Below the pieces are notes generated by a model. The model did not search any database. It was not told the DNA's origin and worked only from the letters and a program-made list of their open reading frames with translations. From an uncultured bacterium (GTDB taxonomy: Bacteria > Verrucomicrobiota > Kiritimatiellia > RFP12 > UBA1067): a stretch of 53,555 bases of DNA. The DNA is taken from contig CACZAK010000016.1 of assembly GCA_902779075.1 (NCBI GenBank), forward strand, positions 1 to 53,555. The letters run 5' to 3'. Made by a program: the position numbers and the translations under genes. This document shows positions 15,522 through 24,193 of the stretch, one piece after another; position 1 is the stretch's first letter; every line of letters begins with the position of its first letter.

Positions 15522-16511
15522 CTTGCCGAATGCGTCGTCGAACGCGATCGCGGACTGCGCAAAGTCGACCTTGCGCACGAACGCGAGCGCCTCCTTCGCG
15601 CCGTGCAGGCGGTCCATGCGCGAGTCCTCCCACTCCACGGAGAGCGGACCCTTGTAGCCGACGTCGTTGAGCGCCACGATGATGGGCTCGAACTTGACGT
15701 CGCCGCGGCCGAGCGAGCGGAAGTCCCAGTAGCGGCGCGCGTCGCCGAAGTCCACGTGGCCGCCGAACACGCCCACCGTGCCGTCGCCGTGTCCCCACCA
15801 GGCGTCCTTCATGTGGACGTGGAAGATGCGGTCGCCGAAGAGGCGGATGAACTTCACGTAGTCCACGCCCTGGTAACCGAGGTGCGAGGGGTCGTAGTTG
15901 AAGCCGAACGCGGGGTGTCCGCCGATCTCCTCCAGCGCGCGCTGGGCGGACGCGATGTCGAACGCGATCTCCGTGGGATGGACCTCGAGCGCGAACTTCA
16001 CGCCGTTGTCCTTGAACACGTCGAGGATCGGCTTCCACGCCTTCGCGAACGTGCGGTAGCCTTCCGCGATCATCTCCTTCGTCACCGGCGGGAACGAGTA
16101 GAGGTACTGCCAGATGGGCGAGCCGGTGAAGCCGTTCACCACGTTGATGCCCATGTTGCGCGCGGCCTTGGCGGCGAGCTTCATCGTCTTGACGGCCCAC
16201 GCGCGCATCGCCTTCGGGTCCTTGCGCAGCGCCTTCGGCGCAAATCCGGCATGGCGCGCGTCGTACACGTCGCACACGAGCTGGCCCTGCAGGTGGGCGG
16301 AGATCGCCCAGCAGCCGAGGCCCTTCTCCGCGAGACGGCCCTTGAGGTCGTCGCACCAGCCTTTCGACTTTGCGGCCGCCTCCACGTCGAAGTGGTCGCC
16401 GATGAGGCCGAGCTCCAGGCCGTCGTAGCCGAGCTCCGACATCGTTTCGCACACTTTCGCCAGCGGCAGGTCTCCCCACTGCAGCGAACAAATCGTCACT
16501 TTTCTAGCCAT
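15519..16511 (-). CDS. sugar phosphate isomerase/epimerase-like TIM-barrel protein
   Basis: 330 residues of the xylose-isomerase-like TIM-barrel superfamily (IolE/IolI/hydroxypyruvate-isomerase relatives): ICSLQWGDLP at the N-terminus, ELGYDGLELGLIGDH near residue 26, NVVNGFTGSPIW near 124, the ligand-bearing FALEVHPTEIAFD near 173, GFNYDPSHLGYQG near 204, IFHVHMKDAWWG near 228 and SVEWEDSRMD near 289. The Glu, Asp, His and Glu residues fit a divalent-metal site. Own promoter at 16575-16603; the Gfo/Idh gene follows. Confidence 0.85.
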   Translation of the reverse strand: MARKVTICSLQWGDLPLAKVCETMSELGYDGLELGLIGDHFDVEAAAKSKGWCDDLKGRLAEKGLGCWAISAHLQGQLVCDVYDARHAGFAPKALRKDPKAMRAWAVKTMKLAAKAARNMGINVVNGFTGSPIWQYLYSFPPVTKEMIAEGYRTFAKAWKPILDVFKDNGVKFALEVHPTEIAFDIASAQRALEEIGGHPAFGFNYDPSHLGYQGVDYVKFIRLFGDRIFHVHMKDAWWGHGDGTVGVFGGHVDFGDARRYWDFRSLGRGDVKFEPIIVALNDVGYKGPLSVEWEDSRMDRLHGAKEALAFVRKVDFAQSAIAFDDAFGK

Positions 16512-16574
16512 GTTCTTTTCTCCGTTTCTGTTTCGGCAATATCATGGAAGCGACAAAGCCTCCCTGCGGCGTAA

Positions 16575-16603
16575 AGTATAGCAAAACGAGCCGCGTTCCG
16601 CAA
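16575..16603 (-). promoter_or_regulatory. promoter of the isomerase-Gfo/Idh unit
   Basis: Minus strand TTGCGG (16598-16603), 17 bases, TATACT (16575-16580) with TGC before the -10 box. The -35 hexamer is the same as in the rnfA promoter. It separates this unit from the MFS gene upstream. Confidence 0.65.
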
Positions 16604-16656
16604 ATGGCTCATAAACGAAACCAACTAAAACAGATGCCTGTTTCGCACTTCTCGGT

Positions 16657-18003
16657 TCATTCCACTACGCGGTCGCGGCGGAAAGTGAAGAAGAACGAGG
16701 TGAGCATGAGCACGCCGGCGAGCGCGTAAACGCCGCCCATTAGCGCGAAGCCTGCCTCGAACCCGCGCACGCCGTTCGCCTCGGAAAGTTTTCCGATCAG
16801 CAGACCTGAAAGTCCGCCGAAGAAGAAGGCAATCATGTTCAAGAGTCCCACCGCCGTCGAACGGTACTTCGGCGCAATCACGTCGAATAGCGAGGCATGC
16901 GTGTTCACCTCGAAGAAACCGCGGAAGACTCCGTACGCGGCCACCGCCACCCACGTCGAGACCAGACCCGGCGCGAAGGCGAACCACACGAGCATCGGTG
17001 CCCCGAGGAACAGCGACAGGCTCTGGAAGAGCAGCCGGAAACGGGGATTATTCTTCACTAGGGCGTCCGTCACGAAACCACCCACGAGAATCGCCGCGAA
17101 CGCGCAGATGTGGTGGTAGAGCATTGTTCCGTTGCCAGCCGTGGCCACGGCGGCATCACCCAGCTCCGCCGCAAACTTCTGCGCCACGAACTTCGGCGCC
17201 CAGAAGAGATAGGCGTTGTTCACGAAAACTATTGCAATGAAACCGCTAGTGGCCAGCAGCGCAGATGGATTCCAGAAATAGGCCTTTACGCTTTCGAGCA
17301 ACGGCGGCTTGGAATTCCCGGAACTTACGGCCTTTCCGGATATTTCGGATTCTCCGGGGTTTCCGGTTTTTCCAGCATCCCTCAAGCAAAAGATGAAAGC
17401 AATCCCCAGCAGAAAACCGAGCGCGCCGAAGATGATGAATACAGGTCGCCAGAAACCGAGTTCCCCGAAGTGCTCCGCCACCCACGCGCTCCCCTTCAGC
17501 CCGTTCAACATCCAGGCTACAAGCGCACCGCTCGTCATGAGACCGATGTATAGCGCAGCCTGGTGGATAGAAAGCGCCACAGACCGCGTCTCTTTGTGGT
17601 GGACCGCGATGAGCGCGTACGCGCTCGGCGCGTAAAAAGACTCGCCGCCGCCCGTCGCGATCGACCGGAAGAACATCACGCAGGCGTAGGCGCTGATTGC
17701 GATGCCCAGCACCTGAAAGTTTCCGACGAACCCCATGCACACGGTCATGAGCGACCAGAAAATAAGTGACCCGGTGATGAGCCACTTGCGGCTGAAACGG
17801 TCCCCGCAGAACCCGGCTACCGTCGTCATTGCAGCAAGTGTCCAGGAAAGCGCCGTGTTGATCCAGCCAATCTGCACGTCGGTGAGGTGCAGTTCGTTCT
17901 GGATTGGAATGGTCAGCAACCCGAACAGCGCCCTGTCCGCCTGGTGGAAGAAGAACGCGAAGCTCAGCATCGCAATCAGAAACCATTTGTACGACTTACC
18001 CAT
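16657..18003 (-). CDS. MFS transporter, sugar/organic-anion type
   Basis: 448 residues with about twelve hydrophobic helices and the MFS layout: NTALSWTLAAMTTVAGFCGDRFSRKWLITG near residues 49-78 with the loop 2-3 signature GDRFSRK, RSIATGGGESFYAPSAYALI near 113, and a second half starting near 250. It resembles ACS/GPH-type anion and glucoside symporters. The loop between helices 6 and 7 (residues about 211-232) is low-complexity, rich in Gly and Ser (GKTGNPGESEISGKAVSSG), and is encoded by a CCGGAAA-like repeat. Neighbours suggest uptake of a sugar or sugar acid; substrate unknown. Confidence 0.85.
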   Translation of the reverse strand: MGKSYKWFLIAMLSFAFFFHQADRALFGLLTIPIQNELHLTDVQIGWINTALSWTLAAMTTVAGFCGDRFSRKWLITGSLIFWSLMTVCMGFVGNFQVLGIAISAYACVMFFRSIATGGGESFYAPSAYALIAVHHKETRSVALSIHQAALYIGLMTSGALVAWMLNGLKGSAWVAEHFGELGFWRPVFIIFGALGFLLGIAFIFCLRDAGKTGNPGESEISGKAVSSGNSKPPLLESVKAYFWNPSALLATSGFIAIVFVNNAYLFWAPKFVAQKFAAELGDAAVATAGNGTMLYHHICAFAAILVGGFVTDALVKNNPRFRLLFQSLSLFLGAPMLVWFAFAPGLVSTWVAVAAYGVFRGFFEVNTHASLFDVIAPKYRSTAVGLLNMIAFFFGGLSGLLIGKLSEANGVRGFEAGFALMGGVYALAGVLMLTSFFFTFRRDRVVE

Positions 18004-18030
18004 TAACTTGTCTCCTTTTCACGTACCCAC

Positions 18031-18057
18031 CATTTTACACTTTACACTTTACACTTG
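18031..18057. repeat. heptamer array ACTTTAC
   Basis: CATTTTACACTTTACACTTTACAC: three to four 7-base units directly behind the stop codon of the SDR gene (18059). At least 22 bases are identical to the array at 51759-51790. Confidence 0.8.
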
Positions 18058-18058
18058 C

Positions 18059-18862
18059 TTAAAAATCAACGTCCTCCGGCATGTGCTGCGCGCTACAGCC
18101 GGCATCCACAACGAGACGTTCGCCGCCGATGTTGCGAGCGGCGTCCGAGGCGAGGAACGCGACGGCCTCCGCTATGTCGCCGCCGGTCGCCTCGTGGCGG
18201 AGCGGACAATTCAAGCGACGCCGCGCCTTGATCTTTTCGTCAAGCACGTCCCAGCGCTCGGTATAGATGTAACCCGGTGCCACTTCATTCACGCGGATGC
18301 CGAGTGGGCCTAGGTCTAGCGAAAGGGAGCGTACCATCGCATCGATACCGCCCTTCGACGTGCAGTAGGCCGTGCGGTTGCGGATCGCGCGCATCGAGGT
18401 ATTTGAGCCGAGGAACACCACTACGCCCTTCTGGCGCGTAACGGGGCTCGGCTCCTGCTTCATGAAGAAACGGTTGCACGCCGCCTGCGTCACCTGGAAA
18501 CCGCCAAGGAGGTTCACCTTGAAGACATCGAGCATCTGCGCGGTCGTCATCTCCAGAGGACCGCCATGTCCGAGCCCTTGGTTGGCGGCGTTGTTCACTA
18601 GAATGTCGAGACGTCCCGCCTTCTCGGCGATTACGTCGAAGAGGTGCGCCACCTGGGCAGCGTCGGACACATCACATGGTACGGCTGTGAAGTCGCCGAT
18701 TTCGCGCGCACGCAGGATCTGTTCTCCCTTCGCCGTTGACTCTGGCGTAGATCCGCACATGAACACCTGTGCGCCCTCGCGGACGAACAGATCCGTAATC
18801 TCTATGCCGGTGTTGCGGTTTCCGCCAGTCACCAACACTACCTTTCCTTCAAAGCGCCTCAT
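18059..18862 (-). CDS. short-chain dehydrogenase/reductase (SDR)
   Basis: 267 residues, classical SDR: an N-terminal cofactor motif VVLVTGGNRNTGIEI (residues 8-22, TGxxxTGI variant of TGxxxGIG), DILVNNAANQGLG near 84, catalytic Ser in FLGSNTSMR near 150, the YxxxK pair in AYCTSKGGIDAM near 164, and VNEVAPGYIYTERWD near 190. It oxidises or reduces a hydroxyl with NAD(P)(H). It lies 55 bases upstream of the MFS gene on the same strand; the heptamer array fills that gap. Probably part of the same sugar-utilisation set. Confidence 0.88.
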   Translation of the reverse strand: MRRFEGKVVLVTGGNRNTGIEITDLFVREGAQVFMCGSTPESTAKGEQILRAREIGDFTAVPCDVSDAAQVAHLFDVIAEKAGRLDILVNNAANQGLGHGGPLEMTTAQMLDVFKVNLLGGFQVTQAACNRFFMKQEPSPVTRQKGVVVFLGSNTSMRAIRNRTAYCTSKGGIDAMVRSLSLDLGPLGIRVNEVAPGYIYTERWDVLDEKIKARRRLNCPLRHEATGGDIAEAVAFLASDAARNIGGERLVVDAGCSAQHMPEDVDF

Positions 18863-18908
18863 CTTACTGATTCCTTTCTCTTGTATTTCCCCCTCTTAAA
18901 ATCAAACA

Positions 18909-18932
18909 GGCGACGGGGATTGACCCGTCGCC
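18909..18932 (-). terminator. candidate terminator after the small lipoprotein gene
   Basis: Stem GGCGACGGG / CCCGTCGCC (18909-18917 and 18924-18932) with a 6-base loop. On the minus strand it is followed by TGTTTGATTTT. It closes the lipoprotein unit before the SDR gene. Confidence 0.6.
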
Positions 18933-18974
18933 CGCTGAGGGACATTAGCGATGTCCCGTCGGTTAGGGACCGAT

Positions 18975-19193
18975 TTACTTCGTCGGCTTGGCAGCGTCCT
19001 TGACGTCCTTCTTGACGTCAGCGGCGGCAGCCTTGGCGTCCTTCGCGGCGTCCTTGACGTCCTTGGCAGCAGCCTTGACAGCATTGGTCGTGGCCTTGGT
19101 GTCAGGCGCGTCGGTCTTCTCGCCGCAGCCGGTGAGGGAAACGGCGCCGAGCACAAGCGCGGCCGCGCAGAACATACGAGCGATCATCTTCAT
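18975..19193 (-). CDS. small Ala/Lys/Asp-rich lipoprotein
   Basis: 72 residues. Signal peptide with lipobox (VLGAVSLTGC), then a mature part of about 45 residues built of AAKDVKDAAKDAKAAAADVK-type heptad-like repeats, predicted as one long amphipathic helix. It may act as an Lpp-like outer-membrane spacer or simply as an abundant helical lipoprotein; no catalytic residues. Complete unit: promoter at 19241-19269, AAAGG ribosome-binding site, and a hairpin terminator downstream. Confidence 0.75.
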   Translation of the reverse strand: MKMIARMFCAAALVLGAVSLTGCGEKTDAPDTKATTNAVKAAAKDVKDAAKDAKAAAADVKKDVKDAAKPTK

Positions 19194-19240
19194 TTTTTGT
19201 TACCTTTCTTTGTGGCCTTTCGGGCCGTTGTTTGGGCAAT

Positions 19241-19269
19241 ATTATCTCATAATTTTTCTGGTTTGGCAA
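19241..19269 (-). promoter_or_regulatory. promoter of the small lipoprotein gene
   Basis: Minus strand TTGCCA (19264-19269), 17 bases, GATAAT (19241-19246). The leader of about 45 bases contains a small GGCC-CGAAA-GGCC hairpin and then AAAGAAAGG before the ATG at 19193. Confidence 0.65.
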
Positions 19270-19390
19270 GGGGGTCTTTTCAAAAAAATCGGTAAAACTG
19301 ATTTCGCGTACCCCGAATTGCCTGCGACGACTGGCGCGCGGACGGCAGATGTGGTAGAATATGGGCGTTTCGACAAACGAGGTACACACA

Positions 19391-19765
19391 ATGGAAATCA
19401 TTTCTACTGACCGTGCGCCACAGGCGCTTGGACCCTACAGCCAGGCCATCCGCGCCAATGGCTTCATCTTCTGCTCCGGACAGATTCCGATCAACCCGGC
19501 CGCAGGCACCGTGGTGGCGACGACGGTCGAAGACCAGACACGCCAGGCGATCACCAACCTCCGGCAGGTTCTGGAGGCAGCAGGTTCTGGTCTCGACAAG
19601 GTCGTTAAGACTACAGTCTTCATCAGCGACATGAACGACTTCGCCACCGTCAACGGCGTCTACGCCGAGATGTTCGGTGCCACGAAGCCCGCGCGAAGCT
19701 GCGTGCAGGCGGCATGTCTTCCCAAGGACGTGAAACTCGAAATCGAGGCAATCGCACTCGCATAA
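19391..19765 (+). CDS. ridA: RidA/YjgF-family enamine/imine deaminase
   Basis: 124 residues, standard for the family. Motifs: APQALGPYSQAIRANGFIFC (residues 8-27), SGQIPINPAAGTVV near 28, catalytic Arg in KPARSCVQAACLPKDVKLEIEAIA near 100. RidA hydrolyses reactive 2-aminoacrylate-type intermediates and protects PLP enzymes. Start at 19391 from family alignment. A strong hairpin terminator follows 30 bases after the stop. Confidence 0.93.
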   Translation: MEIISTDRAPQALGPYSQAIRANGFIFCSGQIPINPAAGTVVATTVEDQTRQAITNLRQVLEAAGSGLDKVVKTTVFISDMNDFATVNGVYAEMFGATKPARSCVQAACLPKDVKLEIEAIALA

Positions 19766-19794
19766 GCAGCCGCCTTGTCCACCAAAACAGAAAA

Positions 19795-19829
19795 TGCGTT
19801 TCGCCCTTGATTCCATTGGGCGAAACGCA
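19795..19829. terminator. bidirectional terminator between ridA and tRNA-Ala
   Basis: Perfect 12-bp stem TGCGTTTCGCCC / GGGCGAAACGCA (19795-19806 and 19818-19829) with an 11-base loop, flanked by CTCTTTTG on the ridA side and by a T-rich stretch when read from the tRNA side. It serves two convergent units. Confidence 0.8.
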
Positions 19830-19838
19830 CTCTTTTGA

Positions 19839-19915
<77 letters not shown>

Positions 19916-19933
19916 GTGGTGAAAACGGTGAAT

Positions 19934-19962
19934 AGTATACCGAATCCCCGCGCTGGATGCAA
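19934..19962 (-). promoter_or_regulatory. promoter of tRNA-Ala
   Basis: Minus strand TTGCAT (19957-19962), 17 bases, TATACT (19934-19939), with GG before the -10 box. About 12 bases later the mature tRNA would begin near 19915. Confidence 0.7.
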
Positions 19963-19971
19963 GCCGCAAAT

Positions 19972-21813
19972 TCAGATTTTTTGGGCGTGGTCACGGCCGA
20001 TGTACTCGCAGGGCGCCTTTGACGCGCAGAGACCGCAGATGAAGCGTATGCCGTACCAGACATGCGAAAGGAAGACGCCTAGCGCCGTCAGAAGCCACAT
20101 CAGCGGGTGCGTGGAGAATGCCGTAAGGAGCGTCAGCAGCAGGTAGGCCCCGAGCGGCACCACGAGAAACGCCATCTGCAGCACGGCCGCCCACGAACCA
20201 GGCACCGTGGAAATGCAGGCCACCGGCAACCACGCGATGAGATACGCGACAAACGCGCTGGGGACGAAATAGCTCGCGTGAAGCGAATTGGAAGGATAGC
20301 GCTTGCAGAAATAACCGCGGTGGAATGCATAGCGCCCCAGCTGACGGAGGTGCGGCGCGAAAAGCGCACGGCGGTGATGGTACACAACGATCCAAGGATC
20401 GTACACGATACGTTTGCCGGAATCAATCACGTCCTTGCAAAGGAGCGTGTCCTCACCCGGCCAGAAGTCAGTGCGGTAGCCGCCGAAGGAATCGAGCAGC
20501 GATTTCCTGACAAATAGGTTGCAGCTTGGGTAGTCATCCACGTCACGCCGCACGCCGCCAGCTTTGTAGCGGTAGCGGTAGTTTCCGGAAACGAGAAGGT
20601 TTTCATAGACGCGCCCGCCTGCCTGGGCGAGGAATCCGTCCCCCGGCGGCGTCACGCCCGGACCGCCCACCGCGCCGATCGTCGATTCGCTGAAATACTT
20701 CACCGCGTTTTCAAGCCACCGCGCTTCTGGATAGGCGTCGTCGTCGATGAACGCCACCACGTCGCCATTCGCGGCGGCTATGCCAGCGTTACGTTTCTCC
20801 GCCGGACGCACCTTGCCCGTGGGGATGATGGAGAGTTGGAAGTTGTAAGTTGTAAGTGAAGAGTCGGATGGTAGTGGTTGGTCAGGAAGAACGATCACTT
20901 CGAAGTCACGGTAGGTCTGCTCGGCAAGGCCCTTGAGGCATTCGTCGAGCATCCACGATCCGGCGGGGCACGCGATGACCACGCTCACGAATGGATTCCT
21001 CTCCAGCGGCGGCGGCACCTCCACCTTGGCGTAGTAGTGCAGAATCCGCAGGCGGTAGAACACGGCAAGCGTGTCCATCATCATCTCGCGCACGGTACGC
21101 GGCTTCAACGCGCCGAACTTCTGTCCAAAGCGGATCTCCACCGGCGCCTCGCTCACCTTCGCGCCGCGTTCGTAGGCAATGGACAGCAACTCGAGGTCGA
21201 ACGCATACGTCTTCACGAGCATTCGGTCGAGTGCGTCACCGAGCACCTTGCGGCGGAAGAGCTTCATGCCTGTCTGCGTGTCGGTGACGGGCAGACCCAC
21301 CACGAGGCGCACGAGTCCGAAGTAGATGGCGCTCGCGAGGCGGCGGTGCCACGGATACTGCACGGACGACTCCGGATGCCGCTTCGACCCGATGACGATG
21401 TCGGACCCGTTTTTCGCCATCGAGTCGAAGAACTTGGGCAGCATCTTCGGAGCGATATCCAAGTCGCCGTCAAGCAGGAGCACGTAACCGCCAGACGACG
21501 CGCGGAAGCCGGCCTTGAGGGCACTGCCCTTTCCGGCGTTCTTCGCGATCAGCACGGGACGGCACGCCGCACGCGAGGCGTGCCGCGAGGTGAAGGTCTC
21601 CGCATACGCGCGTATCGCCTCCGCGCTTGCATCCGCGCTGCCGTCGTCCACCGGCACGAGCTCGTAGCGAAAATCGCCAGGGTCTAGGCAGGAGGCAACG
21701 GATTCCAGATTCTCGGCGATGGACGAACCTAGGTTGTAGACGGGCAGAATGACGCTAAGAAGCTCCCCTTCAAGGATCTTCCGCGCGTTCGACCAGTCCA
21801 ACGAGTTCGCCAT
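19972..21813 (-). CDS. two-domain family 2 glycosyltransferase, membrane-anchored
   Basis: 613 residues with two GT-A domains. The first (about 18-245) resembles dolichyl-phosphate-mannose-synthase-like enzymes: LSVILPVYNLGSSI, ELVPVDDGSADAS, KNAGKGSALKAGF, LLDGDLDI and TDTQTGMKLFRR. The second (about 273-490): VSVVIACPAG, RNAGIAAANGDVVAFIDDDA near 350, NLFVRKSLLDSFGGYRTDF near 430 and GEDTLLCKDV. C-terminal helices at about 520-600 anchor it in the membrane. It probably acts in polyprenyl-linked glycan or surface polysaccharide assembly. Residues about 311-330 (SDSSLTTYNFQLSII) are encoded by heptamer-type repeat DNA and look like an in-frame insertion. Confidence 0.85.
   Translation of the reverse strand: MANSLDWSNARKILEGELLSVILPVYNLGSSIAENLESVASCLDPGDFRYELVPVDDGSADASAEAIRAYAETFTSRHASRAACRPVLIAKNAGKGSALKAGFRASSGGYVLLLDGDLDIAPKMLPKFFDSMAKNGSDIVIGSKRHPESSVQYPWHRRLASAIYFGLVRLVVGLPVTDTQTGMKLFRRKVLGDALDRMLVKTYAFDLELLSIAYERGAKVSEAPVEIRFGQKFGALKPRTVREMMMDTLAVFYRLRILHYYAKVEVPPPLERNPFVSVVIACPAGSWMLDECLKGLAEQTYRDFEVIVLPDQPLPSDSSLTTYNFQLSIIPTGKVRPAEKRNAGIAAANGDVVAFIDDDAYPEARWLENAVKYFSESTIGAVGGPGVTPPGDGFLAQAGGRVYENLLVSGNYRYRYKAGGVRRDVDDYPSCNLFVRKSLLDSFGGYRTDFWPGEDTLLCKDVIDSGKRIVYDPWIVVYHHRRALFAPHLRQLGRYAFHRGYFCKRYPSNSLHASYFVPSAFVAYLIAWLPVACISTVPGSWAAVLQMAFLVVPLGAYLLLTLLTAFSTHPLMWLLTALGVFLSHVWYGIRFICGLCASKAPCEYIGRDHAQKI
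20830..20882. repeat. heptamer-type repeat inside a coding region
   Basis: On the coding (minus) strand CACTTACAACTTACAACTTCC and flanks have a clear 7-base period (CAACTTA, CAACTTA, CAACTTC, CAACTCT), like the intergenic ACT-heptamer arrays in this window. It stays in frame within the second glycosyltransferase domain. Confidence 0.75.
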
Positions 21814-21870
21814 GAGTTTTCCAGAGCCGGAACCCTTACCTCCAAGTAGCCAGATGCACGATGCTGTCCG

Positions 21871-23763
21871 TTACTTGAGCATAAGCGCCGTGAGGAGCTT
21901 CGTGAAACGCGCGGGATCGGGAATCGCCGAACCCTCCGCGATGAGCGCCTGGTCGTAGAGCAGCTCCACGGCGTCCTTCAGCTCGTCGCCGGAGAGGCCC
22001 TTCATCTTCGCGACGAGCGGGTGCGAGGCGTTGACCTCAAGCGTGCGCTTCTCGTGCGGTACCTCCTGGTTCATCGCGCGCATCATGCGCTCCATCGAGG
22101 CGGAAAGCGCGTTCGCGCCGGCCACGAGACAGCACGGGCTGTCCGCGAGGCGCGTCGACACGCGCACGTCGGCCACCTGGTCCTTCAACTGCTCCTTCAC
22201 AGCGTCGAGGAAGGGCTTGAGGTCGGCGGACGCTTTTTCGTTCGCCTCCTTCTCTTCCTTCTGTTCCTTTTCGCTGCCGAACTGCACGTCGCCCTTCGCG
22301 ATGTCCACGAGCTTCTTGCCCTCGTATTCGCGGAAGGAATCCACCAGCCACTCGTCCACGGGATCAACGAAGAACAGCACGTCGCAGCCGTGCTTGAGCG
22401 CCTGCTCAAGCTGCGGCGAATGGCGCGCGTCCTCAATGCGGTCGGCGGAGAGATAGTAGATGTCCTTCTGGTCCTTCGGCATCGCCTTCACGTATTCGTC
22501 GAGCGAGATTAGCTTGCCGGCCTCGGTCTTCGCGCTCGGGTAGAGGACGAGCTTCTTGATACGGTCGGCGTTCTCCCAGTCGGTGTGGATACCTTCCTTG
22601 AGGACGCGGCCGAACGTGGTCCAGAACTTAAGGTAGGTTTCGGCGCGCTTCTCCTTCATCTCCTGAAGAGTGGAAAGAATCTTGGACGTGACGGCCTGCT
22701 TGATCTTGCGGATCACGGCGTCGTCCTGGAGCATCTCGCGCGAGACATTGAGGGGAAGGTCGGAAGAATCCACCACGCCCTTCGTGAAGCGGAGGTACTC
22801 AGGGAGGAGCATCTCGAAGTCATTGCCAATGAACACGTTGCGCACGTAGAGCGAGAGGCCGTGCTTCGTCTGGGGCATGTAGATGTCCATGCCTGCCTTC
22901 TCAGGCAGGAAGAGGAGAGCCTTGAACTCCACCTGCCCTTCGCCGGAGAAGTGGATTGTCTCGAGCGGAGCTGTGTAGTCGTGCGTGAGGTGCTTGTAGA
23001 ATTCGTCGTACTCCTCCTTCTTGACGTCCTTCTTCGGACGCTTCCAGAGGGCGACCATCGTGTTGAGGGGCTTCGGCTCCTCGGGCTTCTTCTCCTCCTC
23101 GCCTTCCTTTTTCTCCTCCTTCTTTTCAGGGAGGCCCTTGAAGAAGATTGGATAGGCGATGAAGTCGGAGTAGTTCTTAACGAGCTCGCGCACGCGCCAC
23201 TCGTCGAGGTATTCGGCGAAATCGTCGCGAAGATGGAGCATCACGCTCGTGCCGTAGTCGTCGCGCACGCCGTCCTCCACGGTGTAGGCGCCCGTGCCGT
23301 CGCTCTCCCACTGGTAGGCGGCGTCGCCGCCGCGCTTCTTGGATACCACGCGCACCTTGTCCGCCACCATGAACGCTGCGTAGAATCCCACTCCGAACTG
23401 TCCGATGAGCTCGGGCAGGTTGGCGCCGCCCTTCTCCTTGAGCGCCGCGCGAAACGCCTTCGTGCCGGAAGAGGCGATGGTGCCGAGGTTCTTCTCAAGG
23501 TCGTCTGCGTCCATGCCCGCGCCGTTGTCGGAGATCATGAGCGTCTTGGAGTCCTTGTCCGCCACTATGTCGATGCGCCATGTGGGATTGTCCGCGACGA
23601 GTTCCTTCTGGGTGATCCCCAGGTACTTGGCGCGGTCGATGGCGTCGGATGCGTTTGATATAAGCTCGCGGAGGAATATTTCCTTCTTCGAGTAGAGCGA
23701 ATTCACGACAAGGTCGAACATTTCCTTGATCTCGGCCTTGAACAGATGGTTCTTCTTTTCCAT
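21871..23763 (-). CDS. htpG: HtpG, bacterial Hsp90 chaperone
   Basis: 630 residues, standard HtpG length. N-terminal GHKL ATPase domain (EIKEMFDLVVNSLYSKKEIF, FLRELISNASDAIDRAKY, LMISDNGAGMDADDL near residue 96, LIGQFGVGFYAAFMVADKV near 135), a charged Lys/Glu linker near 220-235, the middle domain (GVVDSSDLPLNVSREMLQDD near 340) and a C-terminal dimerisation domain. An ATP-dependent chaperone for client folding. RNase P RNA lies directly upstream on the same strand. Confidence 0.96.
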   Translation of the reverse strand: MEKKNHLFKAEIKEMFDLVVNSLYSKKEIFLRELISNASDAIDRAKYLGITQKELVADNPTWRIDIVADKDSKTLMISDNGAGMDADDLEKNLGTIASSGTKAFRAALKEKGGANLPELIGQFGVGFYAAFMVADKVRVVSKKRGGDAAYQWESDGTGAYTVEDGVRDDYGTSVMLHLRDDFAEYLDEWRVRELVKNYSDFIAYPIFFKGLPEKKEEKKEGEEEKKPEEPKPLNTMVALWKRPKKDVKKEEYDEFYKHLTHDYTAPLETIHFSGEGQVEFKALLFLPEKAGMDIYMPQTKHGLSLYVRNVFIGNDFEMLLPEYLRFTKGVVDSSDLPLNVSREMLQDDAVIRKIKQAVTSKILSTLQEMKEKRAETYLKFWTTFGRVLKEGIHTDWENADRIKKLVLYPSAKTEAGKLISLDEYVKAMPKDQKDIYYLSADRIEDARHSPQLEQALKHGCDVLFFVDPVDEWLVDSFREYEGKKLVDIAKGDVQFGSEKEQKEEKEANEKASADLKPFLDAVKEQLKDQVADVRVSTRLADSPCCLVAGANALSASMERMMRAMNQEVPHEKRTLEVNASHPLVAKMKGLSGDELKDAVELLYDQALIAEGSAIPDPARFTKLLTALMLK

Positions 23764-23784
23764 TTTATTCTCCTTTAAATCTCC

Positions 23785-24182
23785 ATGGCGCCGCGCGGCG
23801 AATAAGCCAGATTCTGTTCACCGCCTTGCGGCGGCTCCGGTCATTCATCTACGCAATCAACCCGGGATTTCACCGCACCTCCGTGTCGGAACCGGATTCC
23901 GACCCCTGGAGGGCGAACCGGACGGGCCGCCCGTTCAATCCCCTATTTGATCTTGCTCCGAGGGGGGCTTGCCATGCGGACGGGACTCTCGTCCCGTCCC
24001 GGTGGTCTCTTGCACCGCCTTTTCACCCTTACCGCCTTGCGGCGGCGGTCTGTTTTCTGTGGCGCTTTCCATCTGCGGCGATTGCCGCCGCGTTCCCGGC
24101 TTTGACGGCCGGGCCCTCTGCCCTGCGGAGTCCGGACTTTCCTCACCCTTTCGGGCGCGACCGGTCACACGCGCGGAGCCAT
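23785..24182 (-). ncRNA. rnpB: RNase P RNA (bacterial type A)
   Basis: Minus strand. The 5' part has the universally conserved GAGGAAAGTCCGGACTCC (P4/J region) and the 3' part ACAGAATCTGGCTTATTCG. The two ends form a long P1 stem (GGCTCCGCGCG with CGCGCGGCGCC, inside matching CCATGG). Length of about 397 bases fits type A. It is the catalytic RNA that removes 5' leaders from pre-tRNAs. Exact ends are estimated from the P1 stem. It occupies the 430-base gap between htpG and the zinc-ribbon gene. Confidence 0.93.
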
Positions 24183-24193
24183 GGAGAAAATTG

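Noticed and set aside
24185..24193. rnpB promoter from the TTGACA near 24190
   Set aside because: The matching -10 box would fall inside the RNase P RNA itself; no convincing promoter could be placed.
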